From Clostridiales bacterium (lineage in GTDB: Bacteria > Bacillota > Clostridia > Christensenellales > JAISNN01), in contig JAISNN010000045.1 in NCBI GenBank assembly GCA_031276195.1, forward strand, positions 1 to 38,753: a stretch of 38,753 bases of DNA, read 5' to 3'. This document shows, piece by piece, positions 16,839-24,898 of the stretch. How positions within the stretch are numbered: position 1 is the stretch's first letter; each line of letters opens with the position of its first letter. The notes beneath the pieces are model-generated. The model ran no database searches and had not been told where the DNA came from. It was given only the letters and a program-made list of their open reading frames with translations. The position numbers and the translations under genes are program-made.

Positions 16839-17930
16839 ATGAAAAAAATAATCGATTCTTATATAGCGTCGGGTGATAGTTATGAAAAACTCGGGCTGAA
16901 AAAAGAACCCGCCCTTTGGGAGGACGGCTTCCGCACGGGCGGCGCGGAGGGAACGTATGAGTGGTGGTATTTCGACGCTCATTTCGGCGACGGAACGAAG
17001 GTCGTCATAGTCTTTTATACCAAACGTATGATGACGCCCGGCGCGCCGCTTTCGCCCTATGTTACAATCGATTTGGACACGGCGGACGGATTGCATTTGG
17101 AAGAGCGCGTCGAAACGCGGGACATAACTTTTTCCGCGGCGAAAGACGGCTGTCTCGTGCGGCTCGGCGATTCTTATATCATAAGAGAGGAGAGCGGACT
17201 GCTCCGCGTGCGTTACAGCGACAAAACCATCACCGTCGACGCGGTATTAAAGCCGAGTCTGCCCTTTTGGCGGCCCGAAACGGGGCATATATTCTTCGGC
17301 GAACGCGACTATTTCGCGTGGCTGCCGTCCGTCCCCGCGGGAGCCGCGGACGTTACGATAAGCCTGAACGGAAAGGTTTCGGAGCATAAGGGCGGCACGG
17401 GCTACCACGACCACAATTGGGGCAACAAGCCTATGAATAAACTGATGAACCATTGGTATTGGGGGCGCGCGGAAGTCGGGCGTTACAACGTCATTTCCTC
17501 ATATATAACGGGCGAAAAGGCTTACGGCTACAATGAATATCCGATTTTTATGCTCGCGAAAGACGGGAAAATTCTCGCCGACGACGGGAACAAATTGAAA
17601 TTTACCGCCGCGGAGGAATTTATCGAGGAGGTGACGGGTAAGCCCGTACACGGCAAACTGATATACGACTATACGGACGGAAATACGCGCTATACCGTAA
17701 CATATAAACGCGAAAAAAGCCTTATAAATTTCAAGATGATAGAACAACTGAAAGGAATAGTCAAACTCGGCGCGAAACTTATCGGGTTCAGCGGAGCATA
17801 TCACCGTTTTTCGGGGAGCGTGAGCGTGGAGCGGTATGAAAACGGCGTAAAAACGGACGAAGCGTCCGCGTCCGCGGTGTGGGAATTGATGTATTTCGGG
17901 AAAACGCCGAAAAGTGAAAACAAGGAATAA
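16839..17930 (+). CDS. CrtC/AttH-like lipocalin-fold protein (carotenoid 1,2-hydratase-like)
   Basis: 363 residues with no signal peptide. It has the two hallmark motifs of the CrtC (hydroxyneurosporene synthase)/AttH lipocalin-like family: EWWYFDAHFGDG (about 41-52) and GTGYHDHNWGNKP (about 187-199), plus HWYWGRA. Carotenoid 1,2-hydratases of this family add water to a terminal double bond; others are uncharacterised hydrophobic-ligand enzymes. There are no carotenoid genes in the window, so a carotenoid substrate is doubtful. It lies between the permease and nifD, and I know of no standard nif cluster with this gene. The GGAG before ATG 16839 supports the start. Its last about 13 codons are the first unit of a fourfold tandem array. 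Confidence 0.75.
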   Translation: MKKIIDSYIASGDSYEKLGLKKEPALWEDGFRTGGAEGTYEWWYFDAHFGDGTKVVIVFYTKRMMTPGAPLSPYVTIDLDTADGLHLEERVETRDITFSAAKDGCLVRLGDSYIIREESGLLRVRYSDKTITVDAVLKPSLPFWRPETGHIFFGERDYFAWLPSVPAGAADVTISLNGKVSEHKGGTGYHDHNWGNKPMNKLMNHWYWGRAEVGRYNVISSYITGEKAYGYNEYPIFMLAKDGKILADDGNKLKFTAAEEFIEEVTGKPVHGKLIYDYTDGNTRYTVTYKREKSLINFKMIEQLKGIVKLGAKLIGFSGAYHRFSGSVSVERYENGVKTDEASASAVWELMYFGKTPKSENKE

Positions 17931-18212
17931 TATAAATAATATTATATAATTAAAGTTATATATCCGTCTAAATATTTCGAGAAAACGCCGAAAAGATAAG
18001 CGAAGAATTATATAAAGTATATTATATAATTAAGGTTATATATCCGTCTAAATATTTCGGGAAAACGCCGAAAAGACAAGCGAAGAATTATATAAAGTAT
18101 ATTATATAATTAAGGTTATATATCCGTCTAAATATTTCGGACGAACGCCGAAAAAATAAATAAAGAATTATGTAAATTATGTTATATAATTAAGGTTATA
18201 TAAATCAATTCA
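17893..18212. repeat. 80-bp tandem repeat, 4 copies, beginning inside the crtC-like gene
   Basis: Units start at 17893, 17974, 18054 and 18134 with ATTTCGGGAAAACGCCGAAA. Each contains an AT-rich ATTATATAATTAAGGTTATA block. The first unit includes the final codons and stop of the crtC-like gene, so the 3' end of that gene has been copied three more times. It fills the 318-bp gap up to the nifD-like gene. Confidence 0.93.
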
Positions 18213-18248
18213 CGGTACAAATTTAATAAAAAAACGGAGAGAAAAAAA

Positions 18249-19700
18249 ATGAGCGGAGATTATTCCGGAATCAGAGAGGAACGGCGGCACACGGAAACCT
18301 TTAACGACTGGGGAGGAAGCAGTTTGACGGCGGCGGAAAAGTTCCCGGCGGGCTGTTTGGGGCGCGCCGACCGCGTTTTTTCGCAAGGATTGCAATGCCA
18401 GCAGATAAATTCCGTTATGGCTCTTTTGTCGATGGAGGACGCGGCTTTCGTCGTGCATTCGCCGCTCGGTTGTTCGGGTTGCTGTTCGATGGCGAACGAT
18501 TGGTTCCGCGTGGGGCAGATGCACCGCGGCGATTTTTCTATGAGAAACGCCCGTATCGTCGTAACGAATATAGACGAACGCGACGTGATATTGGGCGGCG
18601 AGGAAAAACTGAAAAAAGCCGTTTTGACCGCCTATGAACGCTATAAGCCTAAGATAATTTTTATATTCACCTCTTGCGCGTCCGCGATAATCGGCGACGA
18701 CGCGGAGAGTGTAGCGGAGAACCTGCGCGGAACGGTCGATTCGCTGATCGTACCTTTGCGTTGCGAGGGATTCAAGTCCAAAATCTGCGCGTCCGGCTAC
18801 GACGCGGCGTTTTTGTCCATCACAAAATACATACTCGCGGACGCGCCCAAAAAGCCTACCGAACCCGATATGCTGAACCTTTTCGCGCCGCCGACCGTCA
18901 GTTTTGCCGATCAGTTGGAAATCGAGAGGATATTGAGCGACATAGGCATACGCGCGAATTACATACCCTTTTATTCGTCGCTTGAAAAAATCCGCGCCAT
19001 ACCGGCGGCGCGCGCGTCTACGGCGATATGCAAGGTTTTTGCCGACGAATTTATGAAAGAGTTAAAGGAGAGATACGGCATACCGTATTCGCACACCATT
19101 ATGCCCGTAGGCACGAGAAATACGACGAAATGGCTGCTTGGTATCGCCGAATTGTTCGGAAAAACCGAGGAGGCGCGCGCTTATATCGAGCGCGAAACCG
19201 AGGCGGTACGCCCTCTCTTGGACGACTTGAAAAAGCGGCTCGGCGGTAAGCGCGTTTTCATAACGGGCGGAACGGGGAGAACGTTCGCGGCGGCGGCGTT
19301 GATAGACGATTTCGGAATGAAACTCGTGGGAATGCAAACCCCTACCTATGACAACGACGCGCAAATCGACGTGGAATATCTAAACGCCGTTCACGGCGGG
19401 TTCGTAATCGACGTCGCGAATATGATGCCCTTCGAGCAGGTCAACCTCTTGAACAAATTGAAGCCCGACGTTTTTATCGGCGTTCCGATATGGGCGGCGA
19501 AATTAGGCTTTCCGACGACGCATATTCTCGACATCAAAAGACCGACGCTTGGTTTTAGAAATCTCGCGTATTTGGGGAATAAGATCGCGGCGCAGATAGA
19601 AAACCCGGGGTATAACAAGAATATCGCGGCGCATTCCTCTCTTCCGTATAAAAAATCGTGGTACGGCGAGGACGCTTTTAAATATATAAAGGACGAATAA
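18249..19700 (+). CDS. nifD: Nitrogenase component 1 alpha-subunit-like protein (NifD homologue)
   Basis: 483 residues. Cysteines expected to ligate the P-cluster are present: C50, C75 (SPLGC) and C143 (TSCASAIIGDD). C261 aligns with the FeMo-co-ligating Cys of NifD: the distance to the following YGIP motif is identical (16 residues to the Gly). H425 in PTTHILD is the best match for the NifD cofactor His; its distance to the downstream GF is the same, with a two-residue gap before it. Chlorophyllide-reductase and F430-type D homologues lack such a site, so this is more likely a true cofactor-bearing subunit. GGAGAG upstream of ATG 18249 supports the start. It pairs with the K-like gene downstream. 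Confidence 0.87.
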   Translation: MSGDYSGIREERRHTETFNDWGGSSLTAAEKFPAGCLGRADRVFSQGLQCQQINSVMALLSMEDAAFVVHSPLGCSGCCSMANDWFRVGQMHRGDFSMRNARIVVTNIDERDVILGGEEKLKKAVLTAYERYKPKIIFIFTSCASAIIGDDAESVAENLRGTVDSLIVPLRCEGFKSKICASGYDAAFLSITKYILADAPKKPTEPDMLNLFAPPTVSFADQLEIERILSDIGIRANYIPFYSSLEKIRAIPAARASTAICKVFADEFMKELKERYGIPYSHTIMPVGTRNTTKWLLGIAELFGKTEEARAYIERETEAVRPLLDDLKKRLGGKRVFITGGTGRTFAAAALIDDFGMKLVGMQTPTYDNDAQIDVEYLNAVHGGFVIDVANMMPFEQVNLLNKLKPDVFIGVPIWAAKLGFPTTHILDIKRPTLGFRNLAYLGNKIAAQIENPGYNKNIAAHSSLPYKKSWYGEDAFKYIKDE

Positions 19701-19739
19701 AAATATGCGGAGCGTACATATGAAATATCGTTTTTAAAG

Positions 19740-19754
19740 GCGGTACTATACCGC
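19740..19754. repeat. Dispersed 15-bp palindrome, copy 1
   Basis: GCGGTACTATACCGC is a perfect 6-bp inverted repeat around CTA. A second copy with one mismatch lies at 19874-19888 in the same nifD-nifK gap. Further copies are at 26379, 27276, 33456, 33514 and 33571. Operator or REP-like function is unknown. Confidence 0.85.
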
Positions 19755-19873
19755 GGATTTAAAGATGTTTTCCGTATCGCAATAAGGCGTTTTGCTCCGT
19801 ATAGACCGTAAAAATGTTTGGTTTAAAGGTGTTTGCCGCTTTGTATACGCTTTTAAAAAAACGCCTATTTTTC

Positions 19874-19888
19874 GCGGTACTATACTGC
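19874..19888. repeat. Dispersed 15-bp palindrome, copy 2
   Basis: GCGGTACTATACTGC, one mismatch from the perfect palindrome. It is followed, as in copy 1, by GGATTTAA, so the nifD-nifK gap contains an internal duplication of the palindrome and its flank. Confidence 0.8.
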
Positions 19889-19955
19889 GGATTTAAGAGA
19901 GTTTTTAGTATCGCAATACGAATAAAAATAAAAATATAAAACGAGGGAGATAGAA

Positions 19956-21242
19956 ATGTCTGTTATCTTAGAAAATCCTCACGGAAATTGCGCTCTCGGC
20001 GGAGCGAACGCCGCTCTGACCGCCATTAAGCGCGTTATACCCATATACCATTCCGGTCCGGGCTGCTGTATGCAGACGACCGCGGGGGAGGCGAGTCAGG
20101 CGGGAGTGCGCCTTCCTCCGTACGTACAGTATACGTCTATCCCGTGTACGAATATGACTGAACGCGACGTCGTGCTGGGCGGCGCGGGCAAGTTGGATAA
20201 GCACATAGCGGCGGCGGTTGAAATTCTCGACGCGGACGCGTTTTTTATACTGACGGGCTGTACTGCCGGAATTATCGGCGACGACGTGGAGAGCGTCGCG
20301 AAAAAATACCGCGCTTTGGGGCATAAAGTCTACGCCGTCAATTCGTCCGGCTTTTTGGGCGACGGCGCGTTGGGATACGAGATCGCAATGCGCGCCCTGA
20401 TCGACAATATCATAGAACCGAACCCCGCCGGAAAAAATCCGCGTCTCGTGAATCTTTTGGGAATTATGCCCTATCACGACCCCTATTGGGAGGGTAATCT
20501 CGAAGAAATCACGCGGCTTTTAAACGCCGTCGGGCTGGAAGTCAACACGTTTTTTTCGCACGGGCAGGGGATTAAGGATATCGAGAGAGCGTCCTCCGCC
20601 GCCTTTAATATCGTGCTTTCGCCCTGGCTTTTAAAGAGCGCGTCCGAGGAATTTGAAAAACGGTTCGGCATACCGACGCTGCGTTTCGAGGGCGCGCCTT
20701 TGGGCGCGTTGGATACCGCCGAATTTTTATCCGCGGTCGGCGAGAAGGCGGGGCTTTCGGACGCGGCGCAAAAGGTTATAGAGAGCGAGGAAGAATATTT
20801 TTACCGCTATTTGGAGACGGGCATAGGCGTTCAAAATTGGCGGCGGTTTTCGATCGTGGGCGAGTCGCAGAACGTTGTGCCGATAACGCGTTTTTTGGCT
20901 GACGAATACGGTTTCACGCCCGAAGCCGCGGTCATCACGGACTCCGTATTCCGTCCCGCGGACAGAGAGCGGATCGACCGCCGCTTGAAAGAATTGCGCT
21001 ACGGCTCGCCCCCCGACGTGTTTTATACGGGCGATCAATGGGAGATTAACGGCATACTCGGCAAGTATCCCGAAGCCGTACTCGTGATCGGAAGCACGAA
21101 CGAGCGCGAATTTGCGATGAAACACGGAATGCAGTTTTTTGTCGCCACATATCCGAATACCGAACGGCTGATTTATAACCGTTCGTGCGCGGGATACCGC
21201 GGCGCGCTCACGCTTATCGAGGACATATATTCCAATTTATAA
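19956..21242 (+). CDS. nifK: Nitrogenase component 1 beta-subunit-like protein (NifK homologue)
   Basis: 428 residues, shorter than NifK of Mo-nitrogenase (about 520) and lacking its N-terminal extension. P-cluster cysteines are visible: C12 (NPHGNCALGG), C37/C38 (SGPGCC) and C102 (TGCTAGIIGDD), matching the K-subunit pattern. The C-terminal half holds a GESQNVVPITRFL segment and NRSCAGYRGALTLIEDIY at the end, typical of beta subunits. It would form a D2K2 heterotetramer with the upstream protein. GAGGGAG about 8 nt before ATG 19956 supports the start. The last 30 codons plus about 80 bp of 3' flank are duplicated immediately downstream. Confidence 0.87.
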   Translation: MSVILENPHGNCALGGANAALTAIKRVIPIYHSGPGCCMQTTAGEASQAGVRLPPYVQYTSIPCTNMTERDVVLGGAGKLDKHIAAAVEILDADAFFILTGCTAGIIGDDVESVAKKYRALGHKVYAVNSSGFLGDGALGYEIAMRALIDNIIEPNPAGKNPRLVNLLGIMPYHDPYWEGNLEEITRLLNAVGLEVNTFFSHGQGIKDIERASSAAFNIVLSPWLLKSASEEFEKRFGIPTLRFEGAPLGALDTAEFLSAVGEKAGLSDAAQKVIESEEEYFYRYLETGIGVQNWRRFSIVGESQNVVPITRFLADEYGFTPEAAVITDSVFRPADRERIDRRLKELRYGSPPDVFYTGDQWEINGILGKYPEAVLVIGSTNEREFAMKHGMQFFVATYPNTERLIYNRSCAGYRGALTLIEDIYSNL

Positions 21243-21322
21243 CGACCTCTTTAATAGATTTATTGCGAAAACAGAACGCATCGGTATTTCGCATTTTGCG
21301 TCTATAAGCGTCCGGCTTATAC

Positions 21323-21412
21323 CCGAATACCGAACGGCTGATTTATAACCGTTCGTGCGCGGGATACCGCGGCGCGTTTACGCTTATCGATGACATATAT
21401 TCCGATTTATAA
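21323..21412 (+). pseudogene. Duplicated 3' end of nifK
   Basis: This fragment copies the last 29 codons and stop of nifK at a period of 170 bp (21153 to 21323), with only three amino-acid changes (L to F, E to D, N to D). The duplication continues into the 3' flank to about 21480. It has no start or ribosome site. The nearly intact sequence suggests a recent tandem duplication. Confidence 0.9.
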
Positions 21413-21512
21413 CGACCTTTTTAATGGATTTATTGCGAAAACAGAACGCATCGGTATTTCGCATTTTGCGTCTATCAAGCGTTCCGGTTTCGCGGCGGGT
21501 CTAATATATTCA

Positions 21513-21548
21513 AAAAATCAACCCGAATGTAACGCGGTTGATTTTTTT
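21513..21548 (+). terminator. Intrinsic terminator of the nitrogenase-like locus
   Basis: AAAAATCAACC (21513-21523) pairs perfectly with GGTTGATTTTT (21536-21546) around a 12-nt loop and continues into a T-run. It is the first strong terminator after nifK and probably ends the locus. Confidence 0.75.
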
Positions 21549-21690
21549 ATGCGCGTAAAAGCGTTTTTTGAACGCGAACGCGGTAATATACGCGGCTGTT
21601 ATTTTTTAATTTTTTATGCGCGTAAAAGCGTTTTTTTGAACGCGGAATAAGGTAAATATGCGGCTGTTATTTTTTAATTTTTTATGAGTA
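21548..21690. repeat. 68-bp direct duplication downstream of nifK
   Basis: A block starting TATGCGCGTAAAAGCGTTTT and ending GCTGTTATTTTTTAATTTTT occurs twice (from about 21548 and about 21616). The remaining gap to 21952 is AT-rich. I see nothing in it beyond a TATATAATG at about 21825 without a matching -35, and the Shine-Dalgarno of the next gene. Confidence 0.8.
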
Positions 21691-21952
21691 TAAGCCTAAA
21701 TATCTAAATATTTTTTTTAGACGGAGGTGCAACTTATCGCGTTCGTATGAATAAGATAATATTGAAAGGAGATAGACTTGCCGTCTAACTTTGCTTGTTT
21801 TATGAATCGTAACGGTGTACGGACTATATAATGTTTGACAAGATTTAAAACGGCATATTTGCATTTGCGCATACGCCGTCTAAAAGTTTAACGAGTATAA
21901 AATTTTGAATTTATGCCGAATCCGTTGAAAAATACAACTTAGGAGAGACTAT

Positions 21953-23071
21953 ATGAACGATAATGAAAACAGGATATGCGGCTTTGGAAATTGTAATCAA
22001 AACCTTTGCCGCGCGCGCCGTATTCGGGGTTTCGGAGATGCGCGCGCATATCGGTACTGCTCTTATTTGAACGTATATTGCCCGTGCGCGATAGGACCGA
22101 CGGGTCCTCGCGGCGCAAAAGGCGATAAAGGCGCGAAGGGCGATACGGGGTCGATGGGACCGATCGGACCGCAAGGACCGAAAGGCGATATCGGGTTGCA
22201 AGGACCGAAAGGCGATAAGGGCGATACGGGAGCGCAAGGACCGAAAGGAGATAAGGGCGATCCGGGAGCGCAAGGATCGAAAGGCGATAAAGGCGATCCG
22301 GGGTTGCAAGGACCGAAAGGCGATAAAGGCGATCCGGGAGCGCAAGGACCGAAAGGCGATACGGGGTTGCAAGGACCGAAAGGTGATAAGGGCGACACGG
22401 GAGCGCAAGGACCGAAAGGCGATAAAGGCGATACGGGAGCGCAAGGACCGAAAGGCGATAAGGGTGATCCGGGAGCGCAAGGACCGAAAGGCGATAAGGG
22501 CGATCCGGGAGCGCAAGGACCGAAAGGCGATAAAGGTGATCCGGGAGCAAAAGGCGACAAAGGCGACACGGGAGCGCAGGGAGCGAAGGGCGATACGGGT
22601 CCGACGGGTCCGCAAGGCGACAAGGGCGACACGGGAGCAAGCGGAACGTTCGCGTCGAGTTACTTAGAGGTCTTGGGGAGCGCGCAAACGGTGGCAAGCA
22701 ATGCCGACGTAGATTTCGTCGTGTCCGACGGAGTGGGAACAACGGCGATCGGTTTCACTCCGCCCGGAAAGGAAATCAAAATTAATTCGACGGGATTATA
22801 TCTGATCGAATGGAGCGTAAGTTTGGCGGCGGGAAATTCGGCGTCCAGAATGGGGATTTATGCGGGCGGCGCGGTCGCTTCCACGCTGACAAATGTCGCG
22901 GCGTCCGGCAATTCCTCGTCCGGTACGCTCATCAACGCGACGACGCCGCCCTATACTATCAGTCTGCGGAATTTCAGCGGCGCGGCGGTAACTTTGGCGG
23001 ATGCCGCGAACGTAAAAAACAGCGCGGCGTCGGTTCGTATATTGAGATTTGCGGATAAAGCGTCGCCGTGA
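21953..23071 (+). CDS. Collagen-like repeat surface protein with BclA-type C-terminal domain
   Basis: 372 residues. A Cys-rich head (C9, C14, C19, then [13 protein letters not shown]) leads into about 180 residues of Gly-X-Y triplets ([12 protein letters not shown] and variants, 36-bp DNA unit) up to about residue 227. A beta-rich C-terminal domain of about 140 residues follows ([21 protein letters not shown]), resembling the trimeric TNF/C1q-like domain of BclA-type glycoproteins. Such proteins form collagen-like trimers on exosporia or cell surfaces; the Cys-rich head could anchor or cross-link it. It lacks a signal peptide, as spore-coat/exosporium collagens often do. AGGAGAG upstream of ATG 21953 supports the start. 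A 10-bp hairpin follows. Confidence 0.88.
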   Translation: MNDNENRICGFGNCNQNLCRARRIRGFGDARAYRYCSYLNVYCPCAIGPTGPRGAKGDKGAKGDTGSMGPIGPQGPKGDIGLQGPKGDKGDTGAQGPKGDKGDPGAQGSKGDKGDPGLQGPKGDKGDPGAQGPKGDTGLQGPKGDKGDTGAQGPKGDKGDTGAQGPKGDKGDPGAQGPKGDKGDPGAQGPKGDKGDPGAKGDKGDTGAQGAKGDTGPTGPQGDKGDTGASGTFASSYLEVLGSAQTVASNADVDFVVSDGVGTTAIGFTPPGKEIKINSTGLYLIEWSVSLAAGNSASRMGIYAGGAVASTLTNVAASGNSSSGTLINATTPPYTISLRNFSGAAVTLADAANVKNSAASVRILRFADKASP

Positions 23072-23106
23072 GGTTTTTGTTTTTTTTGCATATACGGACG
23101 AACGGC

Positions 23107-23137
23107 GGCAACGGCATAAATAGCGAATGCCGTTGCC
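23107..23137 (+). terminator. Hairpin after the collagen-like gene, weak terminator
   Basis: GGCAACGGCA (23107-23116) pairs perfectly with TGCCGTTGCC (23128-23137). The sequence that follows (TTCAAAAAC) is T-poor, so termination is uncertain. Confidence 0.45.
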
Positions 23138-23252
23138 TTCAAAAACAATTCGGTTTCTATCTGAAAAATTCACGCCATAAAAATCATTGTGTTTATTATC
23201 CGCTTCACGCGGAGGGGAATAGCGGATAATAATGCGGATAACGGTAAGGTAA

Positions 23253-23287
23253 CCTCACCCCTATTCCCCTCCCGCGGAGGGGAATAT
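23253..23287 (+). repeat. REP-like dispersed palindromic element, copy B
   Basis: CCTCACCCCTATTCCCCTCC runs into a GCG loop and GGAGGGGAATAT, closely matching the element at 2152. A half copy (CGCGGAGGGGAAT) lies just upstream at 23208-23220. It is located between the collagen-like gene and the plsX promoter. Confidence 0.7.
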
Positions 23288-23394
23288 TTGCATATCAAAA
23301 AGCGATTCGAACAAAATTCCGAATATCAAAAAAACGATTCGGACAAAATTACAAAATATTAAAAAAGCCGGAATAAATGAATTTCAGAATAGGG

Positions 23395-23423
23395 TTGACA
23401 TAAAGAAAAAAATTTGTTATACT
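23395..23423 (+). promoter_or_regulatory. Sigma-70-type promoter of plsX
   Basis: TTGACA (23395-23400), 17-bp spacer, TATACT (23418-23423). Expected start near 23430, leaving a leader of about 98 nt before ATG 23528. No FapR-type palindrome was recognised. Confidence 0.7.
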
Positions 23424-23527
23424 GTTTAAGCGGTGCATGCGCGAGAGATTTTGAACGGGCATATTTTTTGTTTCGTTTGCGCCTTTTGCGGATGCGGTTT
23501 AATAAAATCAAAAAGGATATTAAATAT

Positions 23528-24529
23528 ATGAAAATAGTAGTCGACGCATTCGGCGGGGACAACGCTCCCGAAGAGATCGTCAAGGGCGCGGTCGGGGCTC
23601 TTTTAGCGGACGGGGGAATTGATCTCGTTTTGACGGGAAAAGAGGACGTCATAAAGAAAATTTTGAGCGAATTAAATTTTTCGCCGGACAGAATAGAAAT
23701 CGTAAACGCTCCCTCCGTCATCACAAACGACGACGTTCCCACCGCGGCGATTCGTTCGAAAACCGATTCGTCGCTCGTCGCGGGGCTGGATTATCTGAAA
23801 AAAAACAATGCCGACGCGTTTGTTTCGGCGGGGAGTACGGGCGCGGTTTTGACGGGCGCGGCGTTGAAAATCGGAAGAATCGAAAACGTAACCCGTCCCG
23901 CTTTGGCGCCTCTTTTGCCATGCGTCGACGGCTCGAAAATTCTCCTCATCGACTGCGGCGCGAACGTTGATTGCAGGCCGGAAATGCTGCTTCAATTCGG
24001 CGTTATGGGGGACGCGTATATGCGCGCTATCGGCGTGAAAAATCCGCGCGTAGCCCTCCTCAACAACGGCGCGGAGGAAAAAAAGGGCTGCGAATTGACG
24101 AAAGCCGCCCACGCGCTTTTGAAAGAATCCGTTTTGAATTTCGTCGGGAATATGGAGGCGCGCGATATTATGTCGGGCGGCGCGGACGTTCTCGTCGCCG
24201 ACGGTTTTCACGGGAATATCGCGTTGAAAGCCAGCGAGGGGACGGCTCTTTCGATCTTGAAACTTTTGAAAGACGCGATTACGGGGGGCGGTATAGCCGC
24301 GAAATTGGGCGGCGCGCTCATCAAAAAATCCTTAAAAAGTATGAAAAGCAAGATCGACTATACCGAAAGCGGCGGCGCGCTTTTTGTCGGCGTGTCGAAG
24401 GTCGTCGTGAAGGCGCACGGTTCGGCGAAGGCGGGGACTATAAGAGCCGCGGTTTTGCAGGCGAACGAAGCGGCAAAGGCGGGGCTGGTCGAAAAAATCG
24501 GCGAAGCGATGAAGGATGGCGGCAGATAA
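23528..24529 (+). CDS. plsX: Phosphate acyltransferase PlsX
   Basis: 333 residues from ATG 23528 (KIVVDAFGGDNAP start; AAGGAT about 10 nt upstream; an in-frame ATG at 23414 overlaps the promoter and is rejected). Hallmarks include VVDAFGGDNAPEEIVKGA, AFVSAGSTGAVLTGA, LLIDCGANVDCRPEML, DVLVADGFHGNIALKASEG and GGALFVGVSKVVVKAHGSA. PlsX makes acyl-phosphate from acyl-ACP, the first step of bacterial phospholipid synthesis with PlsY/PlsC, at the inner face of the membrane. It stands alone here, without the common acpP/rnc or rpmF/fapR neighbours. Confidence 0.95.
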   Translation: MKIVVDAFGGDNAPEEIVKGAVGALLADGGIDLVLTGKEDVIKKILSELNFSPDRIEIVNAPSVITNDDVPTAAIRSKTDSSLVAGLDYLKKNNADAFVSAGSTGAVLTGAALKIGRIENVTRPALAPLLPCVDGSKILLIDCGANVDCRPEMLLQFGVMGDAYMRAIGVKNPRVALLNNGAEEKKGCELTKAAHALLKESVLNFVGNMEARDIMSGGADVLVADGFHGNIALKASEGTALSILKLLKDAITGGGIAAKLGGALIKKSLKSMKSKIDYTESGGALFVGVSKVVVKAHGSAKAGTIRAAVLQANEAAKAGLVEKIGEAMKDGGR

Positions 24530-24550
24530 AATTATTTTTCGGCATTAAAA

Positions 24551-24640
24551 TTTTTCGGCATAAAAAAACATACCGTTTAGCGGCGGAATGCGAATTTTTC
24601 GGCATAAAGAACATACCGTTTAGCGGCGGAATGCAGGTTA
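24551..24640. repeat. 44-bp tandem repeat after plsX
   Basis: TTTTTCGGCATAAA then ACATACCGTTTAGCGGCGGA occurs at 24551 and 24595. A shorter TTTCGGCATTAAAA unit precedes it. Further on, GTTGAAATGCAAAAAAT is repeated at 24793 and 24832. The 369-bp gap up to 24898 holds nothing else recognisable except a GGAGA ribosome site. Confidence 0.85.
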
Positions 24641-24898
24641 TTCGGCGTTAAACAAAATATCCTAAATTGCTTAGCGGCGGAGCGGAATTGTACTTTGCAT
24701 TGAAATAAAGACGCTTGCGATAGGATAAGTCTACCGGCAATGAATTTAAATGATTTTTTAAAATACAAAAAATCATTTTAAGAACCGCTTAACGTTGAAA
24801 TGCAAAAAATTTTTATAAAAAACGTTAACGTTGAAATGCAAAAAATCCGTTTAAAAGTCCTTAACAGCGGTAAAATAAAAAATTCGGAGATTTTAATT

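Noticed and set aside
21390-21650. 86-codon frame downstream of nifK
   Set aside because: It is in a different frame over the duplicated nifK 3' end and the terminator; no ribosome site.
21911-22742. Long minus-strand frames over the collagen-like gene
   Set aside because: They are reverse readings of the GXY repeat (RSLRSRIAL and SPLSPFGPC patterns) and have no start signals.
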